From contig JBAIAC010000007.1 in the NCBI GenBank assembly GCA_037349315.1, forward strand, positions 6,324,001 through 6,388,000: a stretch of 64,000 nt of DNA. The letters are read 5' to 3'. The stretch's first letter is position 1. Every line of letters begins with the position of its first letter. Source of the stretch: Chelydra serpentina. Taxonomy: Eukaryota; Chordata; Testudines; Chelydridae. This document shows, one piece after another, positions 46,471-57,099 of this stretch. The translations under genes were made by a program, and so were the position numbers. The notes beneath the pieces are model-generated. The model saw only the letters and a list, made by a program, of their open reading frames with translations, searched no databases and was not told the origin of the DNA.

Positions 46471-48194
46471 AATTGAGTATATTGATTCTGCAGGTAGTTT
46501 TAGGGCAAAAATCTGCATACCTGTCTGAAAACAGGTATGCAAAGGCATTACAAGACTTTTCTGCAAAGCAGGTGGCTTAGTTTCAATGAGCACTGAATTC
46601 AGTTCAACACACACACACACACTCTCTCTTTTTCTCTCTAGGTTGGCTAGTTTGTTTTCAACATTAAATTATAAAGCTTTGTATTAGGACAGAAAATCCT
46701 AATGTTTGTATTAGGACAGTTTGTATTGGGACAGATCTTCAGCTGGTATAATTTGACACACCTCTGACACTGCCTCACGCTTTCATCTTGGGCCAGTCAT
46801 TTAGGGCTAGGCTGTACCTTAGGCTGCATAGCTGCAAAATGGCACTAGAGGGCATAAGACCCACTCCATGTTGCCATATGGCCTCCCTGGACAGTGGTTG
46901 TAGGTCCATAGAGGTAGGTGGAAGTTATGTGTCTGCTACTCCAAAGAGGGAAATGGACAGAAGTTGGTTGAACCTTGTATCTCACTTCTCAATGCACTGG
47001 CCAGCACTGCTGAACCAGCACAGAGGGCTGGTAATCTACTATGGGGATGGGCCAATAGCAGAAAAGGAATCGTGTATCTGAGTCACAGTTTACTTTTTGA
47101 AGTGTTTTTGGTGCGGCACAGCTATGTGCTGCTTCTAACGCAGGGGAGACCATCATTGTACAATCTAACCTTTAGTCTCTCACCGTCTGTATACCCACTG
47201 CTTCATAGGATCAGTCAGTGTTTGTAAAGGACTTGAAAGATAGAACATGTTAAGTGTCACTGTAGAAAGATAACATCTCATTATTTCAGGTTTATTGACA
47301 CCGGGATTATTTTATGACACTTAAAGGGAACTTCCTTCCCTGCATCTGTGCCAACATATGTGAAATGGGGAAAGCCCTGCTTTAAACAGAGGGACAGCAG
47401 CCCAATAGAAACAATGGCAACTTTTATAGGCAACTACAAAGTTGATTTATTCCAGGAGCAATAGGTGTTGAATGGCAACAAAAAAAAAAAAGACACATAG
47501 AAGATGGACCATGCAACCTGAATGTTCGCTGCTGTGTTTGTTTAGTAGATCTTTGCTGTTGTGTATTGAGGCATGTTTTGTAATAGGTCTCTGATTTGGA
47601 GTCTCCTTGCAGTGTTAAAAACTAATAAAAACAATGCTATTTTTTTTTTAAGTCTATAAAAACTCCTATTGCAAGCCCGGCCCCTAGATGTCAGTTACCA
47701 AATCCAATCTGGTAGTGTAAAATGACTGGAAAGTCTTTTGAGGAGCACATTGTATGTTATATTGGAACTGTACACATCTCCAGAGCTCATGGCCAGCAAG
47801 ATCAAACTGAACATGCACATGCTGGGTGGATTTCAGGATACTGTGTGAACAGAAATGTTATTAACCTGATTTTGCAACATGATCTGAAATTTTGCAAAGA
47901 GAAATGTTGTACCTGTGATTAATGCTGTGCATCTAACTACCAGATTTGTGGACATATTAATAACATGATGTGTACCCACAATTAATCACAAGTAGATGCA
48001 AAATTGGAAGCCGGGTTTTAGCCTTTTGGGGGGTGGGGGGAAGAGAGGTTACCCAGGTATGCTATACCATGTCAGAAAAGAGTCCTTTATCATGGTGGAA
48101 TACTGATTTTCAGAAGGTTGGTTATTCCATCTGTGATCCTCAGGGTTTAACTGAGTTGAGATATTCCTGCCTCTTTTTACAGTTAGTCTGTCTC
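46471..48194. other. 1.7 kb with no recognisable feature
   Basis: Includes a short (AC)n at 46609-46622 and an A-run near 47480. Nothing coding seen. Confidence 0.4.
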
Positions 48195-48418
48195 AGGCCT
48201 ACTCTACACTAGGGGCGGGGGTCGATGTAAGGTACGCAACTTCAGCTACGTGAATAACGTAGCTGAAGTCGATGTACCTCGCTCGACTTACCGCGTCATG
48301 AGGACGCCGCAGGGTCGACTGCGGCCGCTCCCCCGTCGACTTCGCTTCCGCCTCTCGCCAGGGTGGATTACCGGAGTCGACGGCAAAGCGATCTGGGATC
48401 GATTTATCGTGTCTACAC
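48195..48418. mobile_element. Palindromic TCTACACTAG-type MITE
   Basis: The left edge ACTCTACACTAGGGGC is partly mirrored by GTGTCTACACTAGATG. A perfect hairpin with 13-bp arms (ACTTCAGCTACGT / ACGTAGCTGAAGT, 48239-48251 and 48257-48269) sits inside, and GTCGAC words recur. This is a common turtle fold-back type, probably Harbinger-like. The right end abuts the PLE fragment. Confidence 0.55.
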
Positions 48419-48580
48419 TAGATGTGGTGTATCTCATCCAGCGCCCTAAATGCCCCAACAACTATGTGGGTGAAACCAGACAATCACTACACACTCACAT
48501 GAACTCGCACAGGAAAATGATAAAAGACAAAAACACCCTATCCCCTGTGGGTGAACACTTTTCACACACACTATAAGTTT
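48418..48580 (+). pseudogene. Penelope-like element, GIY-YIG endonuclease fragment
   Basis: The frame reads VVYLIQRPKCPNNYVGETRQ, then SLHTHMNSHRKMI and LSPVGEHF. YL..CP......YVGET.QSL...M..H is the PLE version of the GIY-YIG nuclease domain. The following GHS-type segment is lost. It begins exactly where the MITE to its left ends. It is a short inactive remnant. Confidence 0.75.
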
Positions 48581-48719
48581 TAAACAAACAATTTAATACT
48601 GGTACACAGTGATGATGATTGTGAAGCTTGGTTGAGGTGGAGGAGTCAGATGGTGGGATAGTTCCCAGGGGATGCCTTACTGCTAAGTGAACTAGCAATT
48701 GGCTGAGCCCTCAAGGGTT

Positions 48720-49354
48720 AACTCTCACACTCTACAAGGCAGCAGGAAAGAAGAGAGGGCAGACAGAGACAGACACACACCGTGTGTGTGAAAGAGAGAT
48801 GCGCATTTCCCCTTTAAGTACACTGCCTTGTTAATTAGATCAGCAAGCTGAGCCGCAGCTGCTGCCAGGGCAGTTCCCTCCCTCCCGAGCCCAGTCGTGT
48901 GTCCATGCTCTATGGAAGATGGGGTAAGTGGGGTGCAGGACCAGGAGGACACCCTGACATTAGTCTCCCTCTTTCTCCCCTCGCCCCCACACAGCAAGCA
49001 GGAGGCTCGGGGAGCAGCTCCAAGGCAGAGGGCAGGAGCGGCACATGGCAGTGGGGGGAGGGACAGCTGAACTGCCGGTAATTGATAGCCTGCTGGGCAG
49101 TTGCTGTACAGGGAACTTAGGGGAGTGGTGAGCTGGTAGGGGGGAGCTGATAGGGGGGCTGCCAGTCCACCCTGATTCCAACCACCCACCAGCTAGCTCC
49201 AACGGGCTGCTCTTCCTGCAAACAGTGGACAAAGCAGGTGGCTGCCAAATGACGTTAGAAGGGAGCATTGCACAACTTTAAACGAGCATGTTCCCTAATT
49301 GATCAGCAACGTAACAACGTTAACCGGGACGACTTTAAGTGAGGAGTTCCTGTA
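48720..49354. mobile_element. Possible Tigger/pogo-like element end
   Basis: The right end ACTTTAAGTGAGGAGTTCCTGTA resembles the inverted ACTCCTCACTTAA end of Tigger-type elements. The upstream part (CTAATTGATCAGCAACGTAAC, GGGAGCATTGCACAAC) is known to me as a common turtle repeat. The left terminal repeat is not found and no transposase is visible. Confidence 0.35.
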
Positions 49355-49905
49355 ATGTGGAAAGAAGTGTATGGTACTCAAACTTCTTAGTTTGAATATT
49401 AAAAGCCTAATCCAAAGCCCATTGAAGTGAAGTGAAGTCTTTCCATTCATTTCAATGGGTATTGAATCAGGCCCTAAATGTCCCATGTAAGTACTTATTA
49501 TTATTATTGTGATGAAGCATAGCATCAGTTTTCAGTTTCAACCTCTTGCCTATAAACTTTTCAGGGCAACCATATTAATAAAACGGTTTAGATTAGCCTA
49601 ATATATTGCGCTGTTATGATTATGGGCCCATAGGCAGAGGCAGAGGATGTGTAACTAGTACCGTTGTTTCTGAGCATTTATATAGAAATGGGCCAGTGAT
49701 GAGTCTCTTGGTTAAAGTGGCGAGTGAGGAGAAGTCTGTAAACTGTGCATAGAGTTAAAAAACAAGAGATGCTGAAATGAAAAGACAAAGTGGCAGGGCC
49801 ACTCCACTCTGTCAAACCTGCTGGCCAGGCCTGACAGTCTTTGTTTGAAATAGTTTTCCTTCTCCTAGGTGGATGGCCCACCATGGCTAACAAACCCTAC
49901 CTGCC
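49355..49905. other. No recognisable feature
   Basis: Ordinary AT-rich DNA. Confidence 0.35.
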
Positions 49906-50030
49906 CGCTAGAGGGACAGAGAAGTGAAATGACTTGCCCAGGATCACCCTGCAGGTCTCTGGTGGAGCCAGGAGTAGAATCCACCTCTCTGGAGTTCTGT
50001 CCTGTACCCTCTCTACTGTACCACGCCAGT
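49906..50030 (-). mobile_element. MIR/CORE-type SINE fragment
   Basis: The inverted pattern GAAATGACTTGCCCAGGATCAC, then CTGGTGGAGCCAGGAGTAGAATCCA (B-box inverted) and TACTGTACCACGCC corresponds to the tRNA-like half of a MIR-type SINE. Confidence 0.55.
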
Positions 50031-50848
50031 GGGGAGAATACATACCTACCTCACCAAACATTGTCAGACTTTGTTTCACAAACATGCATTAACTTTTTGT
50101 CATCTCTTGTATGGCAGGCACTACAGGAAGACAAAGGAAATTGTAATGCCAGTATTCAGCAGAGTTGTAGGCTAAATGAAAACTGACAATCTAAAGAACA
50201 CGCTGGGAGGGGATAGTTAAATGTATAGATGTACAAAACAAACTAGAGAACACTCAACAGAATTAATAATCTATCAATCTGGCCTCACAGCAGCGGATTA
50301 TAACTTTTAAAACTTCTATTTAGATTGTTAAGAAAAACAGCGGCTGAATAAAAATAATGATGTCCTTGCTTTGAACTGGGATTATTTAAAGGAGAGAAGC
50401 ACCTAACTCCCCTAAAGCTCCTTTGAACATCCCAGACTTATAGCACAAAGCCCTGAAGAAGTATAGGTGCTGTGTAATCTGAAGAAAATAAACACACCTG
50501 TGGGGAAAAAAAAGTCACCAGCAATTTGAAACTAATAATAACCCACCTCAGGAGATGGAAGAGTTTAAGGGGCTCAAGAATTGGAAATGGAACTCAGAGA
50601 ACTTTTGGTATGTTTGGCAAAGTTAATTTTTTTTTGTGCTACAAGACAGTACGTGTGGAATCTGAGCCAGCAATTCCCCATGCTGGGTGGTACAGAGATT
50701 CTTACAGTGACAATGCCAGTAACAATGCATTTATTCTTTGCCCTTATCATTCTGAAAGGAGGTGCTTTTCATGCAGTTTTACAAAGTGCTTGAAAGAAAT
50801 ATCTGAAACTGTACAAGTAGCCTGAGTTTCACAGAGTACCAAAAGAAC

Positions 50849-50881
<33 letters not shown>

Positions 50882-51039
50882 TTTCTCTCTCTCCCTCTAA
50901 TAAACAGCGGTGAAAAAGGGAAATAATTCCATCCCAGCATTCTGGGGAACTCCTAGACCACTGCAGCTCCAGTCTTGTGGTTTATGAAATCACCAGGCAC
51001 CCTGAGAGGAATGGATTCCGTAGCTCTCGCTGCGCTGCG
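50031..51039. other. No feature except a dinucleotide run
   Basis: An (AC)n microsatellite lies at about 50857-50881 followed by CT-rich DNA. Nothing else recognised. Confidence 0.4.
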
Positions 51040-51413
51040 TCCATTATTCTCTGCATAATCATGAGAAAAATGGAGAAAAGTTGTTGGAAGAGGGGTGGCT
51101 TTTTCAGAGCAGCAGGGAAGCGCTTTACAGCCCAGGGCTTTTTTTAGACTGAAGTGATTTAAGTGCCTCTTCAGCAGTCCAAAACCTGAGCCGCTTTGGA
51201 TGATAATTGTGGTGTATTTATTGAATCAAAGAAGGTTTGTAGCTGGCCCGTTGCCAACATCCTTTCAGAAGAATAAGAGGCCTGATAACAGTTTCCTTTT
51301 AAAATCTCATTAACTTGCATGGGGTCTGTGATAACATTCCCATCTCGATAACAGTGCTGTTCCAGGGCTTGGTCTCTGCTCTCATCTGTAATTCCTACAT
51401 TTGGCATGGTCAA
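51040..51413 (-). pseudogene. LINE ORF2 fragment, L1/Tx1-like
   Basis: The minus-strand frame at 51413-51171 reads DGNVITDPMQVNEILKG, then YSSERMLATGQL and INTPQLSSKAAQVLDC. This is the linker before the RT domain of L1/Tx1-type LINEs (ITDP..I......YSS....L..FL). A KKALGCK-type word follows downstream. It is much decayed and is not CR1. Confidence 0.5.
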
Positions 51414-51747
51414 GGGACAATCCTGAGTTGGGCTGTGGAGAGGGCCAGGTTTTATTTAAGATTGGTTTTTGGGGTGAAGATTAATTACATGGACGCCAGG
51501 CCATGGGAGAAGCTGGGGCTTTACCTTGCGTCGTAGATCTTGAGACATGTGAGACATCTTTGAGCTTTAGAAACATGCTGGATTGACAGCCCTACAAACT
51601 GAAGGCCTGTCTGTGGGGTTGATTTTCCCCTGTCCCTGGTCTAGTCATTTACACCTGTGCCAAGTGAGGGTGAAATCCTGTCACTCTCATTTTGGTAGCA
51701 TTTGACAACCACTTTGCCCTAACCTTGCCCACGTGTAAGTGGACTCC
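51414..51747. other. No recognisable feature
   Basis: Possibly more of the neighbouring LINE; I cannot support it. Confidence 0.3.
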
Positions 51748-52077
51748 ATAGATTCCAAGGCCAGAAGGGACCACTGTGACCATCTAGTCTGACCTCCTGT
51801 AGAACCAGAGAACTTCCCCCAAATAATTCCTAGAACAGATCTTTAAAAAAAAACCATCTAATCTTGATTTTAAAATGTTCAGCAATGGAGAATCCACCAC
51901 AGCCCCCTGTAAACTCTTTGAATGGTTCATTATTCTCACTGTCAACAATTTACCCCTTATTTCTAGTCTGAATTTATCTGGCTTCAACCTCCAGCCATTG
52001 GATCATGTTATACCTTCCTCTGCTAGCCTGAAGAACCATTATTAATATTAATATATGACTGTAAGCAAGTCATCCCT

Positions 52078-52610
52078 TTGCACCCACGGGGAAAAATTGG
52101 TGGGTGCAGAGCACTCACCAGCAACTTCCCGCCAGCCCCCCCGGGCCCAGCTCACCTCGGCTTCCGGGTTCCGCCTCCGGAGGCGCCTCCCGCCGAAGCC
52201 ACTTTTCTTAGCTCACACGCAGCCGCCCGCCCGTCAGCTGTTCGGCGGGCGGCAAGCGGAGGGGAGGGGCGGGGGAAAGCGCAGCGGGGCGGCGCCTCGG
52301 GGGAGGGTATGGGGAGGAGGCAGAGCCGGGCCCTCCACTAAAAAAAGTGGCTTCGAGGGGCGGCGCCTCAGGAGGCAGGACCCGGAAGCTGAGGTGAGCT
52401 GGGCCCGGGGGGGAGGCTGGCGGGGAGCTGCCAGTGGGTGCGCTACATTTCCCCTGCCCCCTCCCTCCCAGGCTTGCAAGCCTGGGGGGGCGGGTGTGGA
52501 GAGGAAATGCAGGGCACTCGGGGAAGGAGGCGGGGATGGGGATTTGGGGAAGGGGTGGAATGGGGGCAGGGCTGGGGGTGGATTTGGGGCGGGGCTGGGG
52601 GCGCCTATGC
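52078..52610. repeat. GC-rich repeat inserted in CR1
   Basis: Starts near GCACCCACGGGGAAAAATTGG and ends GGGGGCGCCTATG. It shares GTGGGTGC and AAAAATTGGTGGG words with the 13952-14300 repeat in similar order. CR1 sequence breaks here and resumes after a short deletion; CTTTG on both sides might be part of a TSD. Several Pro/Gly/Arg-rich open frames cross it and are not genes. Confidence 0.45.
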
Positions 52611-53007
52611 TTTGAATCATTCTTGTGGCTCATCTCTGAATCCTCTCCAATTTCTCAACATTTTCCTTGGATTATGGGCATCACAACTGGTCACAATATT
52701 CCAGCAGCAGTTTCACCAGCATTGAATACAGAAGTAAAATAACCTCTCTACTCCTACTCATATTCAGCTGATTATCCACCATGACCCCCTAATCTTTTTC
52801 AGAGTCACTGCTTCCCAGGATAGAGTCCCCCATCCTGTAAGTATGACCTATATTCTTTCTTCCTATATATATACATACACACACACATCTGCCCATATTA
52901 AAGTGCATATTGTTTGCTTGTGCCCAATTTACCAAGCAATCCAGATTGCTCTGAATCAGGGACCTGTCCTCTTCATTATTTACCACTCTCCCAATTTGGG
53001 TCATCTA

Positions 53008-53240
53008 CAGACTATCAGAAACACAAAAGCTTATGCTGAAATAAATTTGTTAGTCTCTAAGGTACCATAAGTATTTCTTCCTTATTTTCTTTTTGCTGAC
53101 ACAGACTAACACGGCTACTACACCGAAACCTGTCAAAAGTTTATTTTAGCGACAATCTCTATGGTGGCCTCTTATAGACTAACAGACGTATTGGAGCATA
53201 AGCTTTCATGGGTGAATACCCACTTTGTCGGATGCATGAA
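53008..53240. mobile_element. Two Penelope-like 3' tails, facing opposite ways
   Basis: The left piece (53008-53135) contains AGCTTATGCTGAAATAAATT, TGTTAGTCTCTAAGGTACC and CAGACTAACACGGCTACTAC, i.e. the PLE-associated tail inverted relative to the right piece. The right piece (53161-53240) contains ATAGACTAACAGACGTATTGG and AGCATAAGCTTTCATGGG. The same words occur in one orientation at 55665-55800. It sits inside the CR1. Confidence 0.5.
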
Positions 53241-53370
53241 GTTTATTTTATGTTTCCAGGTCATTAATAAATTAAATAGCATAGGGCCAAGACCCAATCC
53301 CGTTGGAAGCACTAATTTGAGGTCTTCGGTGGGATTAAGTGATGCGTAGATGTTGTGCCCCTCTGCAAAG

Positions 53371-53387
53371 GTGTGTGTGTGTGTGTA
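53371..53387. repeat. (GT)n microsatellite
   Basis: A short pure GT run beside the CR1 remnant. Confidence 0.8.
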
Positions 53388-53825
53388 AATGTCGCCCATA
53401 CAGGATATAAATAAAGTCTCTTGCTTTAAGTTTTTATACTGCACTCATCTTGCTGTACGTAGTATGGGTACATCAGCCCTGGAGCTGGAGGTGTAATTTC
53501 CAGCACAGGTGAACACACCCATGCTAACTCTGAGCAAGCCAGCGCACTAAAATAGAAATGTAACTGCAGCGGGGCAAGTGGCAGGACAGGCTAGCCGCCT
53601 TGAGAACGTACCTACAGTCTCAGATGGGATTGTACTTGAATGACTAGCCTGTCCCACTGTCTGTGCCACCACGGCCATCCTGCTTTCTTAGCACACTAGC
53701 TGGATCAGAGCTAGCTCAGGAATGTCTGCCCGAGCTGGAGATGACACCTGCAGCTCCACTGCAGACAGACCCTGTTACGCCAAAGCCATGGCTCTCCTTA
53801 AAGCCTCTTCCACTCAAACAAGTAG
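53388..53825. other. No recognisable feature
   Basis: Nothing coding; no repeat identified. Confidence 0.35.
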
Positions 53826-53833
53826 GGTCAAAC

Positions 53834-54669
53834 CAGGGCCGGCTCTAACTTTTCTGCCGCCACAAGCAAAAACAACCCCAAGTGCCACCCCGTCCAACCA
53901 AAAAAAACCCAACCCCCACAGCACCGGCCGAAACAACCCCCCGCCCCGAGTGCTGCCGCCCCGCAGAAACATCTCCCCCCCCCCCAGTGTTACACCACAA
54001 CCACCACCAGCCCAGCGCCTCTCCCGGCCGGAGCGCCAGGGGGAGGGCAGCATGCCGGCGGCCCCGCTCTCCTCCCGGCCAGAGCGCTGGGGGGAGGGCG
54101 GCATGCCGGCGGCCCCGCTCTCCTCCCGGCCGGAGCACTAGGGGGAGGGCGGCATGCCGGCGGCCCCGCTCTCCTCCCGGCCGGAGCACTAGGGGGAGGG
54201 CGGCATGCCGGCGGCCCCGCTCTCCTCCCGGCCGGAGCACTAGGGGGAGGGCGGCATGCCGGCGGCCCCGCTCTCCTCCCGGCCGGAGCACTAGGGGGAG
54301 GGCGGCATGCCGGCGGCCCCGCTCTCCTCCAGGCCGGAGCGCTAGGGGGAGGGCGCATGCCGGCGGCCCCGCTCTCCTCCCGGCCGGAGCGCTAGGGGGA
54401 GGGCGGCATGCCGGCGGCCCCGCTCTCCTCCCGGCCGGAGCGCTAGGGGGAGGGCGCATGCCGGCAGCCCCGCTCTCCTCCCGGCCGGAGCGCTAGGGGG
54501 AGGGCAGCATGCCGGCGGCCCCGCTCTCCTCCCAGCCGGAGTGCTGGGGGGAGGGCGGCTTGCCCACGGCCCCACTCTCCTCCCGGCCGGAGCGCCTCCC
54601 GGCGCCACCCCGCCCAAAGGTGCCGCCCCAAGCAGGTGCTTGGTCGGCTGGTGCCTGGAGCCGGCCCTG
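53834..54669. mobile_element. GC-rich non-autonomous hAT (CAGGGCCGG family), 836 bp
   Basis: Left end CAGGGCCGGCTCTAAC, right end GGTGCCTGGAGCCGGCCCTG, TSD GGTCAAAC / TGTCAAAC (7 of 8) at 53826-53833 and 54670-54677. The core is a minisatellite (separate entry). Near the right end CCAAGCAGGTGCTTGG and GTGCCTGGAGCC match the other members in inverted order. Confidence 0.88.
54029..54600. repeat. 51-bp minisatellite, 12 units
   Basis: The word CGGAG (CAGAG in the second unit) followed by YGC anchors units at 54029, 54080, 54131, 54182, 54233, 54284, 54335, 54385, 54436, 54486, 54537 and 54588. Ten steps are 51 bp or within one base of it, with two units lacking a G. Because 51 is a multiple of three, Arg/Pro/Ala-rich open frames up to about 204 codons exist on both strands; they are artefacts. 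Confidence 0.92.
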
Positions 54670-54677
54670 TGTCAAAC

Positions 54678-55069
54678 CCACAGCTGGGGTAAATTTGTAT
54701 AGGTCCATTGGCTTCATGGAGCTAGATTCTCAGCTGGTGTAAATAAGTGTAGCTCCTAGACTTTAATGCCCCTTTTCACCTCTTTCTTCAGGCCATCATG
54801 GAGCTCCATGTCTGCTGAGATTACTACCCCTCTTGCTTAAGGTAGCTCATCACCCTTCACATTTATGCTTCTCTCTGTAGATAAATAGTGTCTGACACAA
54901 GATAGATAATTGCCTGTTAGTTTTTATTAGCTGGTATTTCCATAGCAGGTATCTTGGAGCAACATTCTCTCTGGTTCTTTGAAGCAACCTCCATAGGCAG
55001 AATGTCAGTGCTCTTCTGCATTGAACGGGGAAAAAAGCTGGGCTTCCCCTGAACTTCGAACGTCTACAA
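54678..55069. other. No recognisable feature
   Basis: Ordinary DNA between two repeats. Confidence 0.35.
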
Positions 55070-55305
55070 TGCCAAAAATCCCGCAGCAGCAACTCTGAGC
55101 CTGGGTTGCGCGCTGGGCTCGTGCTACAGGGCTAAACAGCAGCGTACATGTCGCTGCTCGGGCTCCAGGACTCACCCCCTCACCGGGCTTCACAGCTCAG
55201 GCTCCAGCTGGAGTGGGAATGTCTTCACTAGGATGTTTAGCCCCTACCGTGAGCCCAAGTCAATTTACCCGGGCTCCAAGACTCATTGCCACCGGAGGGG
55301 GGGAG
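55070..55305. repeat. GGGCTC/GAGCCC MITE
   Basis: Words TGGGCTCGTGCTACAGGG, GGAATGTCTTCACTAGG and GTGAGCCCAAGTC resemble the 23485-23745 repeat and are inverted relative to each other. Edges are approximate. Confidence 0.45.
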
Positions 55306-55664
55306 GGGAAGGGGTTTGGCTGTGGGTGGATGTACAAGACAGCTATTGAGGGACTGTGGTCAATAGCCACAGGCAGGGAATTGCCTAGAAAGAAGATCGT
55401 GAACGCAGGAGACCCAACTTCTGGCTTTAGTATTATTATTTACTATTTGTATTGCAGTATCACCTAGGGGCCTCAGTTAGTTATCAGGGAGGGACTCCCC
55501 TGTGGCACACAATACATACTCAGCAAAATGTTGGTCAGGGCCTCCGAGACCTTCCCTTCTAAATATTTAATGGAATACAACAGATAGAGATGACAGACGG
55601 GAAGCATAAGGTAACATGGAGGCGGTTCTGATTAGCATAATAAGCAGATGAACACTCCAGGCAG
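55306..55664. other. No recognisable feature
   Basis: Nothing recognised. Confidence 0.35.
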
Positions 55665-56130
55665 ATTTCAGAATGGCAGCCGTGTTAGTCTGTATCAGCA
55701 AAAACAACGAGGAGTCCTCATGGCACCTGAGAGACTAACACATTTATTTGGGCATAAGCTTTTGTGGGCTAAAACCCACTTCATCAGATGCATGGAGTGA
55801 AAAATACAGTAAGCAGTATATATTACAGCACATGAAAAGATGGGAATTGCCTTACCAAGTGGGGGGTCAGTGCTAACAAGGTCAATGCAATCAAGATGGA
55901 CGTCACCCATTTCCAACAGTTGACAAGAAAGTGTGAGTATCAGCATAGGGAAAATTACTTTTTGTAGTGACCCATCCACTCCCAGTCTTTATTCAGGCCT
56001 AATTTGATGGTTTCCAGTTTGCAAATTAATTCCGGTCCTGCCGTTTCTCGTTGAAGTCTGTTTCTGAAGTTTTTTTGTTGAAGAATGGCCACTTTTAAGT
56101 CTGTTATTGAGTGTCCAGGGAGAAGGGAAC
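55665..56130 (-). pseudogene. Penelope-like element, 3' end with C-terminal coding
   Basis: On the minus strand the frame ending at the stop 55957-55955 reads NFRNRLQRETAGPELICKLE, then LGLNKDWEWMGHYKK. This is the conserved C-terminus downstream of the GIY-YIG domain in vertebrate PLEs. Upstream coding is cut near 56130. The untranslated tail runs to 55665 (inverted GTGTTAGTCTGTATC). The GIY-YIG part itself is missing in this copy. The lineage differs from the fragment at 48418-48580. Confidence 0.8.
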
Positions 56131-56598
56131 AATCCTGGCAACTGCAACAGCCATAGAGTGAAAGACTCTACAAAGGCTCTTAGGGCCTATGTTATTAATG
56201 ACTTGCTAGGCCATCAGCATCAAGCCTGTGCTTCATAGCTCATTACCACTCCTCTGAGTTATCCAGGCCCCACAGGTTAAAGCTGCTTACAGAAAGGAAG
56301 TAGGAAAAGGAATCACATTCTGAGACCACATGTGAGGAACAGTAGAGGATTTCCATACGGACTGTGAAAAGTTCTTTCAAACCACACATTGTCAACCCAC
56401 TATTATGGAAAATTGTGTGCTGTGATTCAATTACTACCGTGACATTTCTGATGGGAATTCTTAATTAAAGGCAGCATCTAGTCTCACAGTCTGCTCACTA
56501 ATTATTCCTGACATTTGTCCCTTCTTTGAGGACATCTTAAAAGAAAAGACAAATCTCTTGACTGCAATAAATATTCCTAAGGGTCTATTAATAACAAC
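56131..56598. other. No recognisable feature
   Basis: AT-rich DNA. Confidence 0.35.
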
Positions 56599-56793
56599 AA
56601 GGCCCAGAGTCAGGAAATCATGGAAGCATATGCTTAATTCTAAGCATGTTAGTACTCACATCCCTATTCGGTACAATACTTAAATGTGTGCTTAACTTTA
56701 TGTGCATATTTAAATCCAATTGAAGTCAATGGGAACTTCTCACATACTTAAAGTTAAGCACCTGCTTAAGTGCTTTTGCTGAATCAGGGCCTC
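56599..56793. mobile_element. GTGCTTAA fold-back MITE
   Basis: The left edge GGCCCAGAGTCAGG and right edge CTGAATCAGGGCCTCA are near-inverted. Both halves carry GCTTAA words and a central ATTGAAGTCAATGGGA. It is the fullest of four traces in the window (4.65, 29.1, 56.6, 63.7 kb). Confidence 0.62.
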
Positions 56794-57099
56794 AGACTTT
56801 GGAAGTCACAGGCACCAGGAACAGAATCTCCATTAATATTCACAGCTAATGCTCCAGAGCTAAATCGTGGTTTGGGAAGTACATTGTTTCCCCTTTGAGT
56901 CTGAGAAACACCAATTCTAGGCATTGCATTACCCTGCTCTCTCTGTGCCAGTAGCTCCTTTGAATCCTGTGGACAGATTGGGGTCAGGCTATTAGTGATA
57001 ACACCAGTTTAGGGTAGGGTTTGTTTTCAAAGGAGGATTCAAAAATCAGTTACTGAACCACAAAATATATCATAAGAGTCTACTGTAAGTGGGTATGCT

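Larger units (their letters stand above)
51748..53335 (-). pseudogene. CR1-type LINE with two insertions
   Basis: The 3' UTR tail is at 51748-52070 (CCATAGATTCCAAGGCCAG, CTAATCTTGATTTTAAAATG). The body resumes at 52612 (AATCATTCTTGTGGCTC) and the frame at 53004-52789 shows VNNEEDRSLIQSNLDCLVNW, then HTYRMGDSILGSSDSEKD, the part after the RT catalytic box. After an insert at 53008-53240 it continues with a decayed LGPMLFNLL (RT block). A GC-rich repeat (52078-52610) and PLE-tail sequence (53008-53240) are the insertions. An (AC)n run at about 52866-52886 interrupts the frame. Confidence 0.82.

Noticed and set aside
53845..54496. Two overlapping 204-codon frames on opposite strands, Arg/Pro/Ala-rich
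   Set aside because: Both are created by the 51-bp (17-codon) minisatellite inside a hAT element.
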